Origin: Lachnotalea sp041821265
GTDB taxonomy: Bacteria > Bacillota > Clostridia > Lachnospirales > Lachnospiraceae
Assembly: GCA_041821265.1 (NCBI GenBank)
Contig: JBGUEQ010000012.1
Coordinates: 1-64,000 of the forward strand
Direction of reading: 5' to 3'
Length of the DNA stretch: 64,000 bases
The translations under genes and the position numbers were made by a program. This document shows, in pieces, positions 1 to 9,537 of the stretch; position 1 is the first letter of the stretch, and every line of letters starts with the position of its first letter. The notes below the pieces were generated by a model. It was not told the DNA's origin. It did not search any database and saw nothing but the letters and a program-made list of their open reading frames with translations.

Positions 1-27
1 CTACGTAAGAAAATGATTCAACAAATG

Positions 28-95
28 ATTTCTGCTTCGCGTAGCGAATTTGCATGCAGAAATTATATGTTACTGTGAACGGAGAGAACAGTAAC
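28..95. repeat. Paired intergenic hairpins
   Basis: The first 256 bases hold no gene that I can see. Two hairpins stand out. One has arms ATTTCTGC (28-35) and GCAGAAAT (56-63), with a second small stem TTCGC/GCGAA inside it. The other has arms GTTACTGT (69-76) and ACAGTAAC (88-95). The CGCGTAGCG core recurs near 60250, so this looks like a member of the dispersed intergenic repeats in this window. A further palindrome, CAGATATCTGATATCTG, lies near 191-207. Confidence 0.45.
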
Positions 96-256
96 AATAT
101 TTCCTTCCTATCAGTGGTAAACTACTAGTTACGCTAGATATAAATGTAGTACTTTGCTATGAGGTGAATACAAAAGGGAGTAGCTAGTATCAGATATCTG
201 ATATCTGCGATGTCTTCAGCACGATTACCTATATTTAGGAATCCGTATCGTAACTA

Positions 257-315
257 AGTAGCAAGACTTATGTTGTAACGTCAATGCGTACAATATAAGT
301 CTTGCTACTTTTTGT
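257..315 (+). terminator. Long-stem rho-independent terminator
   Basis: A 15-bp perfect stem (257-271 with 295-309) extends to about 23 bp with one G-T pair and one bulge. A run of T follows the right arm. The gene it ends would lie left of the window or has been lost. It sits just ahead of the ATPase pseudogene. Confidence 0.75.
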
Positions 316-340
316 TGTATCATAAAAGAAGGAGGTACCT

Positions 341-1276
341 ATGAATGAAATGTATCTTAAAGAAAAGGCTGAATTATTAACAATAATAGGAAACGGATCG
401 GCAGGATTAACGATAGATGAGGCAAAAAATATTCAAAAAGAAAAGGGCTTTAATGAATTAATTGAGAAAAAGAAAAAGTCCATATTTATCGCATTTGTAG
501 AGCAGTTTGCAGATTTTTTGGTATTGATATTAATTGTGGCCTCTATTATTTCTGCATTTTTAGGAGATATCGAAAGTGCATTTGTTATTTTTACAGTAAT
601 CACAGTAAATGCAATACTTGGAACTGTTCAACAACAAAAGGCTGAGAAGTCACCGTGGGTGATGTGGTTAATCTGGAAGCAGGAGATTGTATAAGTGCGG
701 ATGGTAGAATTTTAGAAAATGCTAGCCTTAAAGTAAATGAAAGTGCATTGACGGGTGAAAGTCTTGCAGTAGATAAACAAGATATAGAAATAACAAAAGA
801 AGTTCCGTTAGGAGATAGATTGAATATGGTGTATTCAGGAAGTTTTGTAACCTATGGTAGAGCCTAATTTATAGTTATTGAGATTGGAATGGACACTGAA
901 GTTGGTAAAACTGCAACACTTCTGAAAGAGAATGGAAGGAATGTATATCGAAATATTTGAGGAAAAACCGAGAGCAAAAAAGGAATCTATTTTAACAAAG
1001 AATTTTTTAATTGGAATTATTGTTGAAGGTTTGGTTATTGCAATAATGACTATGAGCGCTTATTACGTTGGCTTAAATAATGGTGGTGAAGCAACAGCGA
1101 GTACCATGGCATTTGCAACATTATGTTTATCTAGATTGGTTCCAGCATTAAGGGGTGTATTTAAGGTAGTACCTTTGTCAATTGAATTATTATTCACAAT
1201 ATATGGCTTGGCGTTGGCAAATTTAGTTGTTATTCAAACGCTTAAATGGGTACAAACGAAGATAAAAAGAGCTTGA
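341..1276 (+). pseudogene. Cation-transporting P-type ATPase, decayed remnant
   Basis: Three reading-frame pieces belong to one Ca2+-ATPase-like P-type pump. The first (341-694) has the N-terminal cation-ATPase domain and the first membrane segments. The second (655-867) has the actuator domain, with GDVVNLEAGD and the signature ALTGES. It runs to a stop but continues in frame as a GMDTEVGKTA-like stretch to about 930. The third (932-1276) is the C-terminal membrane region. A frameshift or small deletion joins pieces one and two. The whole phosphorylation and nucleotide-binding core, including the DKTGT aspartate motif, is missing between pieces two and three. An intact pump would be about 850-900 residues. 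The start at 341 has a good ribosome site (GGAGG near 331). No transport activity is possible. Confidence 0.88.
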
Positions 1277-1336
1277 TTCAAATAGTAAAAATGAAAGAGA
1301 AGCGTTGCATTTCGTTTTACAATTGAGTTAAAAATG

Positions 1337-1383
1337 ATAAAGAGTCATAGAAAATTAAAAGCAAATTTTCTATGACTCTTTAT
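1337..1383. terminator. Bidirectional terminator between pseudogene and heparinase gene
   Basis: A 20-bp perfect inverted repeat (1337-1356 with 1364-1383) has A-rich and T-rich ends, so it can work on both strands. It serves the heparinase-like gene on the minus strand and the dead ATPase gene on the plus strand. Confidence 0.8.
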
Positions 1384-1397
1384 CTAAGTAATTAGGA

Positions 1398-3194
1398 TTA
1401 TCTCATTATAATAGTTAAGGTATTACCAGAGGGTGTAATTCTAATTCGGTAAATACTATGTTTCCAGGCTCCTTGAAGTCTTTTATCTGTAATTGGTATT
1501 TCTTCAATTTCAATAGAGGATGCACCTTCGATTAAAGCTGAGCCGAGAGTTCCAATCTGAATCATATTATTGGAACAAATACTAGGTTGCGTATAGGTCA
1601 TGAGATTAGATACTACGGTGTGAACACTGTCCCAAATATCCTCAATAAGGACACTCTTATTCTTGTGCAGAGTAACTGTCCTTTTATATGTGTTGAAGGA
1701 ATCTAGAGGGTAAGCAGGGGCTATGTTCATAGAGATAGATGAACGTTCACTTTCAAAACAAGTGAAAACATCAGCTGCCTTAAAATATGGACCATTCATC
1801 TGCATCATATTATCAACATCTGGGAGGTTATGGTATGTGGATTGCATAGTCCATATTTCATAACGCTGTGGAGAAAATGTTTTTTTACAGTAGGTTTCAA
1901 CACCAACATCAATAAACATGGGTTCACCATTTTTATATATTGTAAAACTTCCCGTATCATTATGATTATGGCTGTCATCATTATCACCTGCCTTAACAGC
2001 AAGGCATGTAGTATCATCATGAGCTTTGAATATACCAACACTAGAGTAAAAGATATCATCATGTGATATTGTTCCAGAGATGTCGTAGTTGTTAATTTCT
2101 TTTTCTGTAAAAGCCGCTTGTATTCTGTAAAATAGATTTATTTCTGTAGATAACAGCTGATCTGAGTCACTCTGATGGTCCAATGCAGCAAATTTCATGA
2201 GATCACTGTTAAGCGTGCGTTTACCAAATAGAAATTCGCGTACACCGGCTCGACCAGCTATTGGTGAACAATCGGCATAGTTAATATAATATTTATCATG
2301 AACATGAACATTTATAATATAAGATGCAATATTTTTGATTTTATTATTTTTATATAATGAGCTAAAATGATTATTGGTAATTGCATTTAATATTTCAAGG
2401 GTATTAAACAGACACAGGCCGGCATGACGGTAATACCCGGCACCTTCATCGCAACAACCGTCGTCTCCATATTCTTTTAGAAAATAATCGACACTTGTGC
2501 TGGCTTTTAGAAATATTGTCTTTTGGAATTCATCCGTTAAATTTAAGGTGAAAGCAGTAATTAAAATATTTTGTGTACACCATATCGTCCAATTACACAT
2601 GGGTTCATCACCATTACCCATCCACCAGAAATGGCAGTTAATGTAGGGAATAATAATTCTATTATTAAGTTCATTTTCGATACGTTGGACAATGATAGGA
2701 CTTATTTTGTTAAGAGTGTCACGGATTAAATATCGGATCATTGCAAGCATTGCTCCGGTTTCACAGGCAAACAAGTCAAGAACTGGTAATGTTGAATCGG
2801 GTAGAATAAGTTGAGGAGTATCTCGTATGTAGCTATTATGAGCAGGGATTTGCCAAGCACTTTCCTCACAAATGGAGAAGATACCATTAGTAATATTGTC
2901 TATAAATCGACCGTTGTTTTCAATACATTCGGCAATTGTAAGAGCGTTTAAGGCTCTTCGTTTGGCAAAATAAATATCTTCATAATCGGTACGATTGCCA
3001 GTTCTAGTGAAATCCATAAAGGCTGTTGCAGGAATAGCAATAAAACAATAATCCATATATTTTTCGCCTAAACGGATTAATTCGTGTGAATAAGAAGAAT
3101 CTAGTTCACTCCAATCAGGAACGGTAGCATTTGGTGAAAATGGAAAAAAGTTTTTTAGAGTACTGTTAAAATCCTTAGCTTTTTCAATAAACAT
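1398..3194 (-). CDS. Heparinase II/III-like protein (putative polysaccharide lyase)
   Basis: The 598-residue protein has an N-terminal alpha/alpha-toroid-like region and a C-terminal heparinase II/III-like beta-domain. The family signature HNHNDTGSFTIYKNGEP lies at about residues 411-427, followed by FIDVG and a YHNLPDV stretch. Members of this fold (PL12, PL15, PL17, PL21 and relatives) cleave uronic-acid-containing glycans by beta-elimination and leave a 4,5-unsaturated uronate. No signal peptide is visible, so it probably acts in the cytoplasm on imported oligosaccharides. The start has AAGGAG just upstream. It is last in an operon with the sensor kinase and response regulator, and the divergent operon encodes the GH88 enzyme that would finish its products. 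The exact substrate cannot be told from sequence. Confidence 0.85.
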   Translation of the reverse strand: MFIEKAKDFNSTLKNFFPFSPNATVPDWSELDSSYSHELIRLGEKYMDYCFIAIPATAFMDFTRTGNRTDYEDIYFAKRRALNALTIAECIENNGRFIDNITNGIFSICEESAWQIPAHNSYIRDTPQLILPDSTLPVLDLFACETGAMLAMIRYLIRDTLNKISPIIVQRIENELNNRIIIPYINCHFWWMGNGDEPMCNWTIWCTQNILITAFTLNLTDEFQKTIFLKASTSVDYFLKEYGDDGCCDEGAGYYRHAGLCLFNTLEILNAITNNHFSSLYKNNKIKNIASYIINVHVHDKYYINYADCSPIAGRAGVREFLFGKRTLNSDLMKFAALDHQSDSDQLLSTEINLFYRIQAAFTEKEINNYDISGTISHDDIFYSSVGIFKAHDDTTCLAVKAGDNDDSHNHNDTGSFTIYKNGEPMFIDVGVETYCKKTFSPQRYEIWTMQSTYHNLPDVDNMMQMNGPYFKAADVFTCFESERSSISMNIAPAYPLDSFNTYKRTVTLHKNKSVLIEDIWDSVHTVVSNLMTYTQPSICSNNMIQIGTLGSALIEGASSIEIEEIPITDKRLQGAWKHSIYRIRITPSGNTLTIIMR

Positions 3195-3232
3195 AATGAG
3201 TCTCCTTTGGTATGAATAGTATAAATTAAGGG

Positions 3233-4834
3233 TTAAAATTGTTGAATAAATTCTCTTGGTGAAATACCTTCCACTTTTTTGAATACTTTACTAAAATAAA
3301 ATGCACTTTCAAATCCAAGCTGATCGGCAACTTCATAAACTTTAAAGTTAGAATCCTTCAATAACTCTTTTGCACGTTTGATTTTTCCATTATTAACATA
3401 GTCAGTAAAACCAATTTCAGAATTTTTCTTGAATAAAGTACTCAAATAGTTAGGACTTATCCCAAATACAAGTGCAATGTCATTTAGTGTAAACTTTTCT
3501 TCGATATGTGCATTAATGTATTTTTGTACATTAATAACAATATGGTTTTTATAGGTTGATTTACGTTCTTCTAGTATATTACAAAGACCGTCACGTAAAG
3601 TATAGAGCCATTCTATGACTTGCACAATATTCATTTGGCGGTAAATAGAACGGTATCCATCGGGGTAATCTACAAATATTTCGGATAAAATGGTGTCGCC
3701 ATCCGGCAAAAGTGAGATGGAAAGATATAAAATATTACAGGCAGCATCCATGGCTTGCAGATAGGCCGTTGGATGTGCTTGAAATAAATCGCATAATTGT
3801 GTGAAAATCCTATTTAATATTTCGGTATCTAATTCTTCAAATGCTTTCATAATATCTGTTTTGAAAATGGATATATTAAATGATTTTTTTAGCGAAACGC
3901 TATCTTGTATTTTGTCATAGACAATAATTGGCTTATCATTGGACGCATATGAGGAAATTTGTCGTGCATCTTGGTAGGCAGAAGATATCATAAATGGAGA
4001 ATCGTATAATCTTCCAACGCTAGATAGTACGGTTACATTAAAATATTTATAAACCATTTCACAACTATTATGTAGTGCATGATAAATAGTGTTAGAAGGT
4101 TCCAAAACAGTTTTATTTAGAATGAAAATGATACAAAAATGCTTCATATCTAACGATACAACACGACAAGTTACGTGCTTGCTCGCGATTTCTTTAATCA
4201 TTTGTATGGTGCTATTATATAGGTTTGCCTGCTCCGATAATGACATAGAATCGGTATCAAAACCATTGATTTCGCAGTAGCTCACACAAAAATGCGCAGC
4301 GTCGAGGTTTATATTGAGGTCTTTTACATGTTGTTCGAATTCCCCTGTATCTTCGAAAAGATTATGTAAAAGTCGCATAAAAAATTTATCTTGCAAAACC
4401 TCCATACTAGGAAGCTCCATATTTGATTCATCAAAACTAGAAGATTTTCGTATGCTATGAATTCTTGCGAGTGCTTTACGAATAGATTCTTTTAGCATTG
4501 TAGCATCCAATTCAAGTTTAACAAGATAATCCAACACTTGATATTTAATTGCCTCCTTTATAAGAGGGAATTCCTCATAACTTGTTAGAATTATAAATAA
4601 TGGTAACTCATGATTCGTTTCGTGACATCTTCTTATCATTTCCAAACCATTCATAACGGGCATTTTAATATCAGTTATAACAATTTCAGGCGAATATTGT
4701 TTGATGTATGTTAAGGCTTCTTGACCATTTACAGCAGTGGCACAAATAGTTATTCCATAATCATTCCAGTTAAGCATCGATTTAATACCAATTTGTACTA
4801 GTGGTTCATCATCAACAATGAGAAGGTTTATCAT
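3233..4834 (-). CDS. AraC-type response regulator (YesN family)
   Basis: The 533-residue protein begins with a receiver domain (residues 1-120). It has the acidic pair D8-D9, the likely phosphoacceptor D55 in ITDIKMP, and the conserved threonine in the LTSYEEF segment. A long middle region of no recognised motif follows. The last 100 residues are an AraC-type double helix-turn-helix (ALVFGISPNYLSTLFKK and QLGFESAFYFSKVFKK). It lies 5 bases after the kinase gene. Such pairs control nearby CUT1 sugar importers in Firmicutes, so the divergent binding-protein operon is the expected target. Ribosome site AAAAGGAG precedes the start. Confidence 0.92.
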   Translation of the reverse strand: MINLLIVDDEPLVQIGIKSMLNWNDYGITICATAVNGQEALTYIKQYSPEIVITDIKMPVMNGLEMIRRCHETNHELPLFIILTSYEEFPLIKEAIKYQVLDYLVKLELDATMLKESIRKALARIHSIRKSSSFDESNMELPSMEVLQDKFFMRLLHNLFEDTGEFEQHVKDLNINLDAAHFCVSYCEINGFDTDSMSLSEQANLYNSTIQMIKEIASKHVTCRVVSLDMKHFCIIFILNKTVLEPSNTIYHALHNSCEMVYKYFNVTVLSSVGRLYDSPFMISSAYQDARQISSYASNDKPIIVYDKIQDSVSLKKSFNISIFKTDIMKAFEELDTEILNRIFTQLCDLFQAHPTAYLQAMDAACNILYLSISLLPDGDTILSEIFVDYPDGYRSIYRQMNIVQVIEWLYTLRDGLCNILEERKSTYKNHIVINVQKYINAHIEEKFTLNDIALVFGISPNYLSTLFKKNSEIGFTDYVNNGKIKRAKELLKDSNFKVYEVADQLGFESAFYFSKVFKKVEGISPREFIQQF

Positions 4835-4839
4835 TTCAT

Positions 4840-6642
4840 CTAACTCCTTTTTGAGGTAAGATAGGGGAGGGTAATATGCATCTTTGTATATTCTCCCAGT
4901 GAACTAGTTATTGTGATACCATACATTTCCCCGAACTCGTATTTCAGTCGGCGATTTACATTATTAATTCCTATTTTTTTGAAGAAATCGGAAGTAGTAG
5001 TATCGGACTGATCAGACAAACTATTTGTAATCTGCTCCTTTGTCATACCAATTCCATCATCTAATATAATTATGTCAATCTGCTTTGAATGATTGGTCGT
5101 AATTTGAATTGATATTTTACCGGGCTCACCCTTAGGCTCAATTCCGTGAAACAGTGCATTTTCTACGAGCGGTTGAAGCGTAAAGCAAAGTATCATACAA
5201 TCATAAACGTCTTCATCAATATCATAATCTAGGGATATCCCTCCTCCATATCGATATTGCTGTATGACAAAGTAATCTTTTAATAGAGAAAGTTCCTCTT
5301 CGATTGTTATGAGCTGAGTGGTTCCTTTGGATATATTCTTCATTAAACGTGCAAGAGACGTAGTCATTTCAGCAATGCCGGTAGCATTTTGTATAGTAGC
5401 CATCCATTTAATAGAGTTTAGTGTGTTATATAAAAAATGTGGGTTAATTTGACTGAGTAAAATCTGGTATTCAAGGTCTTTTTGCTGCTTTTCGTCTTCA
5501 ATTCGTTTGTCCATGAGCTGCGAAATATTTTCTGACAGAAGGTTAATTCCTTTACCAATGTCTCCAAGTTCATGGTTCCATTCTATGGAAGAATCATAAG
5601 TAAAATCTCCAGTAGAAATGGCTACAAGTTTGTTTCTGATTTTTGTAATAGGCTTATTAATCGTTCGATTAAAATAAAAAATAAGGGCAATCCCAAGTCC
5701 GAATAGTAATACAAAAATCATGTAGACAACAAAATGATAAAATTCTTTTTGCTTAAAAAATTCTGCGTTCGAAATACTTTGAGACAGATACCAACCTTTT
5801 AAAGTGGTAGGGCAAGACACAATTGTCTTCTTGGGCAAAGTTGGTGAAGTTACAACTGTTACAATCGTATCGGTATTGTGTGCAACATGATTTAGCTGTT
5901 GCTTAATGGTGTAGTTTGTATTGAGCGGCGTAATAGAATCGTATGTTACAAGGTAAGAATTATCCCCTATGGTCAAGAATAATTCGCTATCCGCAGGGAG
6001 ATTATATTCTTTAAGGTAATTTGTGATAATTTTTGTTGAGATACCCAAATACACCCAACCTACTATTTCAGTTCCATATTCATCGTAAATTGGACGTATG
6101 ATTGGGATAATATTGGTGTTTTTATTTCCAGCAGAAGCCAATGGATTATCCTTAACACCAATCCAGTAAAAGCCATCATAGTCAATTAACGTATCAAAAA
6201 AATCACTTTTTTTTATTATTTCGGATGCATTCATTCTCCCACTATAAACGGAGGACACTACCTGTAAAAAAGTACCATCATTTTTTGATATAATAACGCG
6301 TTCTATAAATTCTTTTGATCTGCAATTACGATACTCTTCTGTTAATCGATCAAATGCATTGAAAGACATTTCTTTGTTCTCGTCGTCAGATGATAAATAA
6401 GAATTAAGTGTACTGTCAGTGCAACACCATCGTGAAAAATAAATCAATTTATTCATATCATTCGAAATATTATCGGATATTAATTGAAGATTGAATTCGG
6501 ATGAGCGAATTAAATTCTTATATAAAAAGGATTGAAATATATAAAAAAATATGGAAACCATTAAGATAGAAATGATTAAAGTGTAAGTAAGGGTCAATGT
6601 AATGATACGTACTTTTATAGAAGATAAATATTTTTTAAACAT
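4840..6642 (-). CDS. Sensor histidine kinase (YesM/LytS-like)
   Basis: The 600-residue membrane kinase has two membrane segments (about residues 12-36 and 300-325) around a roughly 260-residue extracellular Cache-like sensor region. HAMP follows (about 325-380), then the His_kinase motif QINPHFLYNTLNSIKW with the phosphorylated histidine near residue 402. The C-terminal ATPase domain has LVENALFHGI and DDGIGM. It heads the minus-strand operon kinase-regulator-heparinase and probably senses an extracellular glycan or its binding protein. This is a common arrangement for polysaccharide loci in Clostridia. Confidence 0.92.
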   Translation of the reverse strand: MFKKYLSSIKVRIITLTLTYTLIISILMVSIFFYIFQSFLYKNLIRSSEFNLQLISDNISNDMNKLIYFSRWCCTDSTLNSYLSSDDENKEMSFNAFDRLTEEYRNCRSKEFIERVIISKNDGTFLQVVSSVYSGRMNASEIIKKSDFFDTLIDYDGFYWIGVKDNPLASAGNKNTNIIPIIRPIYDEYGTEIVGWVYLGISTKIITNYLKEYNLPADSELFLTIGDNSYLVTYDSITPLNTNYTIKQQLNHVAHNTDTIVTVVTSPTLPKKTIVSCPTTLKGWYLSQSISNAEFFKQKEFYHFVVYMIFVLLFGLGIALIFYFNRTINKPITKIRNKLVAISTGDFTYDSSIEWNHELGDIGKGINLLSENISQLMDKRIEDEKQQKDLEYQILLSQINPHFLYNTLNSIKWMATIQNATGIAEMTTSLARLMKNISKGTTQLITIEEELSLLKDYFVIQQYRYGGGISLDYDIDEDVYDCMILCFTLQPLVENALFHGIEPKGEPGKISIQITTNHSKQIDIIILDDGIGMTKEQITNSLSDQSDTTTSDFFKKIGINNVNRRLKYEFGEMYGITITSSLGEYTKMHITLPYLTSKRS

Positions 6643-7007
6643 AAATAAGAACCTTTCTTATCGCAAATTTTACTGGGAACCAAATGTAGTTATAATGATA
6701 CAATATAGTTTAAACTATTTCCTAGTATCGCAATTAATCCACGAGTTTCATAGGCTTATTTGCATAATTAGTATTATACTACAAAATTAAAATCCCGTAT
6801 TGTAAATGTAAAATATTATGTATAATCGTAATATTTTATATATTAGCATGGAATCAAATTCAAGTAAAAATGAAATTTGGTTGAATAGTGAATGATTTAT
6901 TAGAAGATTACATTTATTAATAATTGCAATCTAGGTATACTAGATATATGGTAATCACAATACATTGGGGGATTACTAAAATGTTTTTATTTTAAGGAGG
7001 AACAAAT
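6643..7007. other. Divergent regulatory region of the glycan locus
   Basis: This 365-base AT-rich gap separates the kinase operon from the binding-protein operon. A possible plus-strand promoter is TTGTAA (6800-6805) with TATAAT (6821-6826), but the 15-base spacing is short and the leader would be long. No clear palindrome or direct repeat for the AraC-type regulator stood out. The ribosome site AAGGAGG lies just before 7008. A small plus-strand frame across the kinase start is not credible as a gene. Confidence 0.4.
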
Positions 7008-8378
7008 ATGAGAAATATGAAAAAGGTTTGTGCATTGATACTCGCTATGTCTATGGCAGCAGTATCTGTAGTGGGGTGTGGTTCAAGTAGTACAGATTCA
7101 ACAACTGGAAATACAACAACGGATGCTACAACAACAGAAGCAACCGACGGTGCAACAACAGATGCGTCAGAGGCTACAAGTGACGAAGTAACAACGCTAA
7201 CTTGGGCATTGTGGGATTTGGATGCTAGTACATATTATCAGCCACTTATTGATGCATATGAAGCAGCGAATCCTAATATTAAAATTGAAACCCTTGATTT
7301 AGGATCAACTGATTATATGACAGTACTAGCAACACAACTTACAGGTGGTGATAGTACGATTGATATTGCAACAATCAAGGATATTCCAGGATATGCAACA
7401 TTAGTTAACAAAAATCAGTTAGAGCCTTTAAATGATTACATTGCACAAGAAGGAATTGATAAAAGTGTTTATGGTGGTATTACAGATCAGATTCTAGTAA
7501 ATGATGAATTATATGCGTTACCATTTAGAAGTGATTTCTGGGTGATCTATTACAATAAAGGATTATTTGATGCAGCAGGTGTTGACTACCCTACAAATGA
7601 TATGACATTTGAGCAATATGATCAGTTAGCTAGAGCAGTATCCAATGACAAAGTAGGTAATGAAAAAGTTTATGGTGCACACTACCATACTTGGAGAAGT
7701 GCGGTTCAATTATTTGGTATTCTTGATGGTAAGAATACAATTGTAGATGGTAATTATGAGTTCTTAAAACCTTATTATGAAATGGTATTAAATGAACAAA
7801 AAGATGGAATTTGTCAAGATTATGCAGCATTAAAGACATCTAGTTTACACTATTCAGCTGCATTTTATCAGAATAACGTTGCAATGATGAATATAGGTAC
7901 ATGGTTTATTCCAACCTTAATTCAAGCAATTGATTCAGGAGAATCATTGACAACAGATTGGGGAGTTGTAAAATATCCTCATGCAGATGGAGTAGAACCA
8001 GGCTCAACGCTAGCAACCATTACATCTCTTGCAGTTAGCCAAGCATCAGAAAATAAAGAAGCTTCATTAGATTTTGTTAAATTTGTTACGGGTGAAGAAG
8101 GAGCAGCTATTATTGCAAGTACGGGTACTTTCCCAGCAATTATGTCAGATCAAGTGATTAATACAATTTCATCAATGGAAGGCTATCCATCAGATGATAG
8201 TTCTAAAGTGGCATTGCACACTGCAAACACATACTTAGAAATGCCAGTTAACGAAAAGAGTTCAGAAATCGAAACTATTTTAAATGATGCACACGATAAT
8301 ATTATGACAGGAAACTGTACAATAGATGAAGGTATAGCAGACATGGATGAGCAAGTTCAAGCTCTTCTTGGTAAATAA
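7008..8378 (+). CDS. ABC transporter sugar-binding lipoprotein (CUT1 type)
   Basis: The 456-residue extracellular solute-binding protein belongs to the family 1 type. The N-terminus is a lipoprotein signal with lipobox VVGC, giving Cys24 as the first mature residue. A Ser/Thr/Asp-rich linker follows, and then the binding fold. It delivers oligosaccharides to the two permeases encoded downstream. It heads the plus-strand operon and has a strong AAGGAGG site. A hairpin directly after the gene probably lowers expression of the downstream permeases relative to the binding protein, as is usual. The ligand is probably a uronate-containing oligosaccharide, judged only from the linked enzymes. Confidence 0.92.
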   Translation: MRNMKKVCALILAMSMAAVSVVGCGSSSTDSTTGNTTTDATTTEATDGATTDASEATSDEVTTLTWALWDLDASTYYQPLIDAYEAANPNIKIETLDLGSTDYMTVLATQLTGGDSTIDIATIKDIPGYATLVNKNQLEPLNDYIAQEGIDKSVYGGITDQILVNDELYALPFRSDFWVIYYNKGLFDAAGVDYPTNDMTFEQYDQLARAVSNDKVGNEKVYGAHYHTWRSAVQLFGILDGKNTIVDGNYEFLKPYYEMVLNEQKDGICQDYAALKTSSLHYSAAFYQNNVAMMNIGTWFIPTLIQAIDSGESLTTDWGVVKYPHADGVEPGSTLATITSLAVSQASENKEASLDFVKFVTGEEGAAIIASTGTFPAIMSDQVINTISSMEGYPSDDSSKVALHTANTYLEMPVNEKSSEIETILNDAHDNIMTGNCTIDEGIADMDEQVQALLGK

Positions 8379-8400
8379 ATCAAAATAGGTTTTAATCATA

Positions 8401-8430
8401 TAGGACGGGCAGGTTGTCCGTCCTATACTT
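8401..8430 (+). terminator. Hairpin after the binding-protein gene
   Basis: The stem TAGGACGG (8401-8408) pairs with CCGTCCTA (8418-8425) and is followed by a weak T-rich tract. It probably acts as a partial terminator or 3' stabiliser that separates binding-protein and permease expression. Confidence 0.6.
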
Positions 8431-8492
8431 TATTTAATAGGAAAGTTATACCAACTTCCCTATTAAATAAAAGCAGACACTTTGTTCTAAAT
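8430..8492 (+). repeat. Dispersed palindromic repeat, short copy
   Basis: A 19-bp inverted repeat (8430-8448 with 8453-8471, one mismatch) has the core AATAGGAAAGTT. It is followed at once by GCAGACACTTTGTT. Both parts recur, in the same order but further apart, at 14255-14400 and 51998-52135. This copy lacks the middle modules. It lies inside an operon, between the binding-protein and permease genes. Confidence 0.75.
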
Positions 8493-8563
8493 AAGATTTT
8501 AAAGTAAGAATAATTGATAAGGAAAATAAGCACCCTGTGCTTCATCATACAGAAGTATCTCAG

Positions 8564-8602
8564 AAGGAGGATAAGCCGTAATTAGGCTTTACACAGATTA
8601 TG
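8564..8602 (+). promoter_or_regulatory. Ribosome site separated from its start codon by a hairpin
   Basis: AAGGAGG (8564-8570) lies 29 bases before the ATG at 8600, too far for normal use. No in-frame start lies closer, because a TAA stop occurs at 8579-8581. A small stem AAGCC (8573-8577) with GGCTT (8585-8589) falls between them. If folded, it brings the site to about 12 bases from the ATG. I see no other ribosome site near 8600. Confidence 0.5.
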
Positions 8603-9511
8603 AACAAAACAAAAAAAAGTGGTAAGTTAACATCGAAACAAATGAGAAAAACGCTTGTTGCATATTCATTTATACTACCTAATTTTCTAGGTTTTGCAAT
8701 TTTTACATTAGTACCTGTTATTTTTGCCTTTATCTTAGCATTCTTGAATTGGGATGGTAACAATCCTATGACATTTGCAGGGCTGGATAATTTTAAAAAA
8801 CTTATTACCGATAGTAGATTTAAAGATGCATTTTGGAACACAATTGTTTACGTGATAGCAACGGTTCCATTAACGTTAGCAAGTGCTTTGGGGTTAGCGG
8901 TGGTGTTAAATCAGAAAGTAAAAGGAAGGAATTTCTTTCGAACAGTTAGCTTTTTTCCATATGTAGCATCAATCGTTGCAGTAGCAGCAGTATGGAATAT
9001 GATATTTAATCCTGCAAACGGTCCTGTCAATATGGTGCTTAGTAAATTAGGCATATCAGCGGACCATTTACCAGGATGGGCAGCTGATAAGCATTGGGCA
9101 ATGATTACCGTTATATTATTTAGTGTATGGAAAAGTATGGGATATTACATGATTATTTATCTTGCTGGATTACAAGGAATTTCGGGTGATTTATATGAAG
9201 CAGCAGGATTAGATGGAGCAAATACATGGCAGAAATTTAAGAATATCACATGGCCAATGTTATCACCTACAACCTTTTTTGTAACAATTATGCTTACCAT
9301 AAGCAGTTTCAAAGTATACACTGAAATGTACATGATTACACAAGGTGGTCCAGGAACATCAACATTAGTGTTAGTGTATCATATTTACAATGTTGCATTT
9401 AAGAACTGGGATTTGGGGTATGCAAGTGCTATTTCGATGGTTTTATTCTTATTAGTGCTAATTGTTACAATCGTTCAATTTAAGGGCGAAGAGAAATTTG
9501 TAAGCTACTAA
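8600..9511 (+). CDS. ABC sugar transporter permease (MalF/UgpA-like)
   Basis: This 303-residue inner-membrane permease has six predicted membrane segments. The conserved cytoplasmic EAA loop is EAAGLDGANTWQKFKNITWP at about residues 197-216, which docks the ATPase. It is the first of two permeases for the upstream binding protein. No ATPase gene lies in the locus, so the importer presumably borrows a shared MsiK/MsmX-type ATPase encoded elsewhere, as is typical for CUT1 systems of Gram-positive bacteria. Confidence 0.92.
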   Translation: MNKTKKSGKLTSKQMRKTLVAYSFILPNFLGFAIFTLVPVIFAFILAFLNWDGNNPMTFAGLDNFKKLITDSRFKDAFWNTIVYVIATVPLTLASALGLAVVLNQKVKGRNFFRTVSFFPYVASIVAVAAVWNMIFNPANGPVNMVLSKLGISADHLPGWAADKHWAMITVILFSVWKSMGYYMIIYLAGLQGISGDLYEAAGLDGANTWQKFKNITWPMLSPTTFFVTIMLTISSFKVYTEMYMITQGGPGTSTLVLVYHIYNVAFKNWDLGYASAISMVLFLLVLIVTIVQFKGEEKFVSY

Positions 9512-9537
9512 AAGACTAAAACAGGAGGAATCAGACC

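Noticed and set aside
8560..8841. Minus-strand frame opposite the permease gene
   Set aside because: It is the shadow of a well-supported transporter gene and has no ribosome site.
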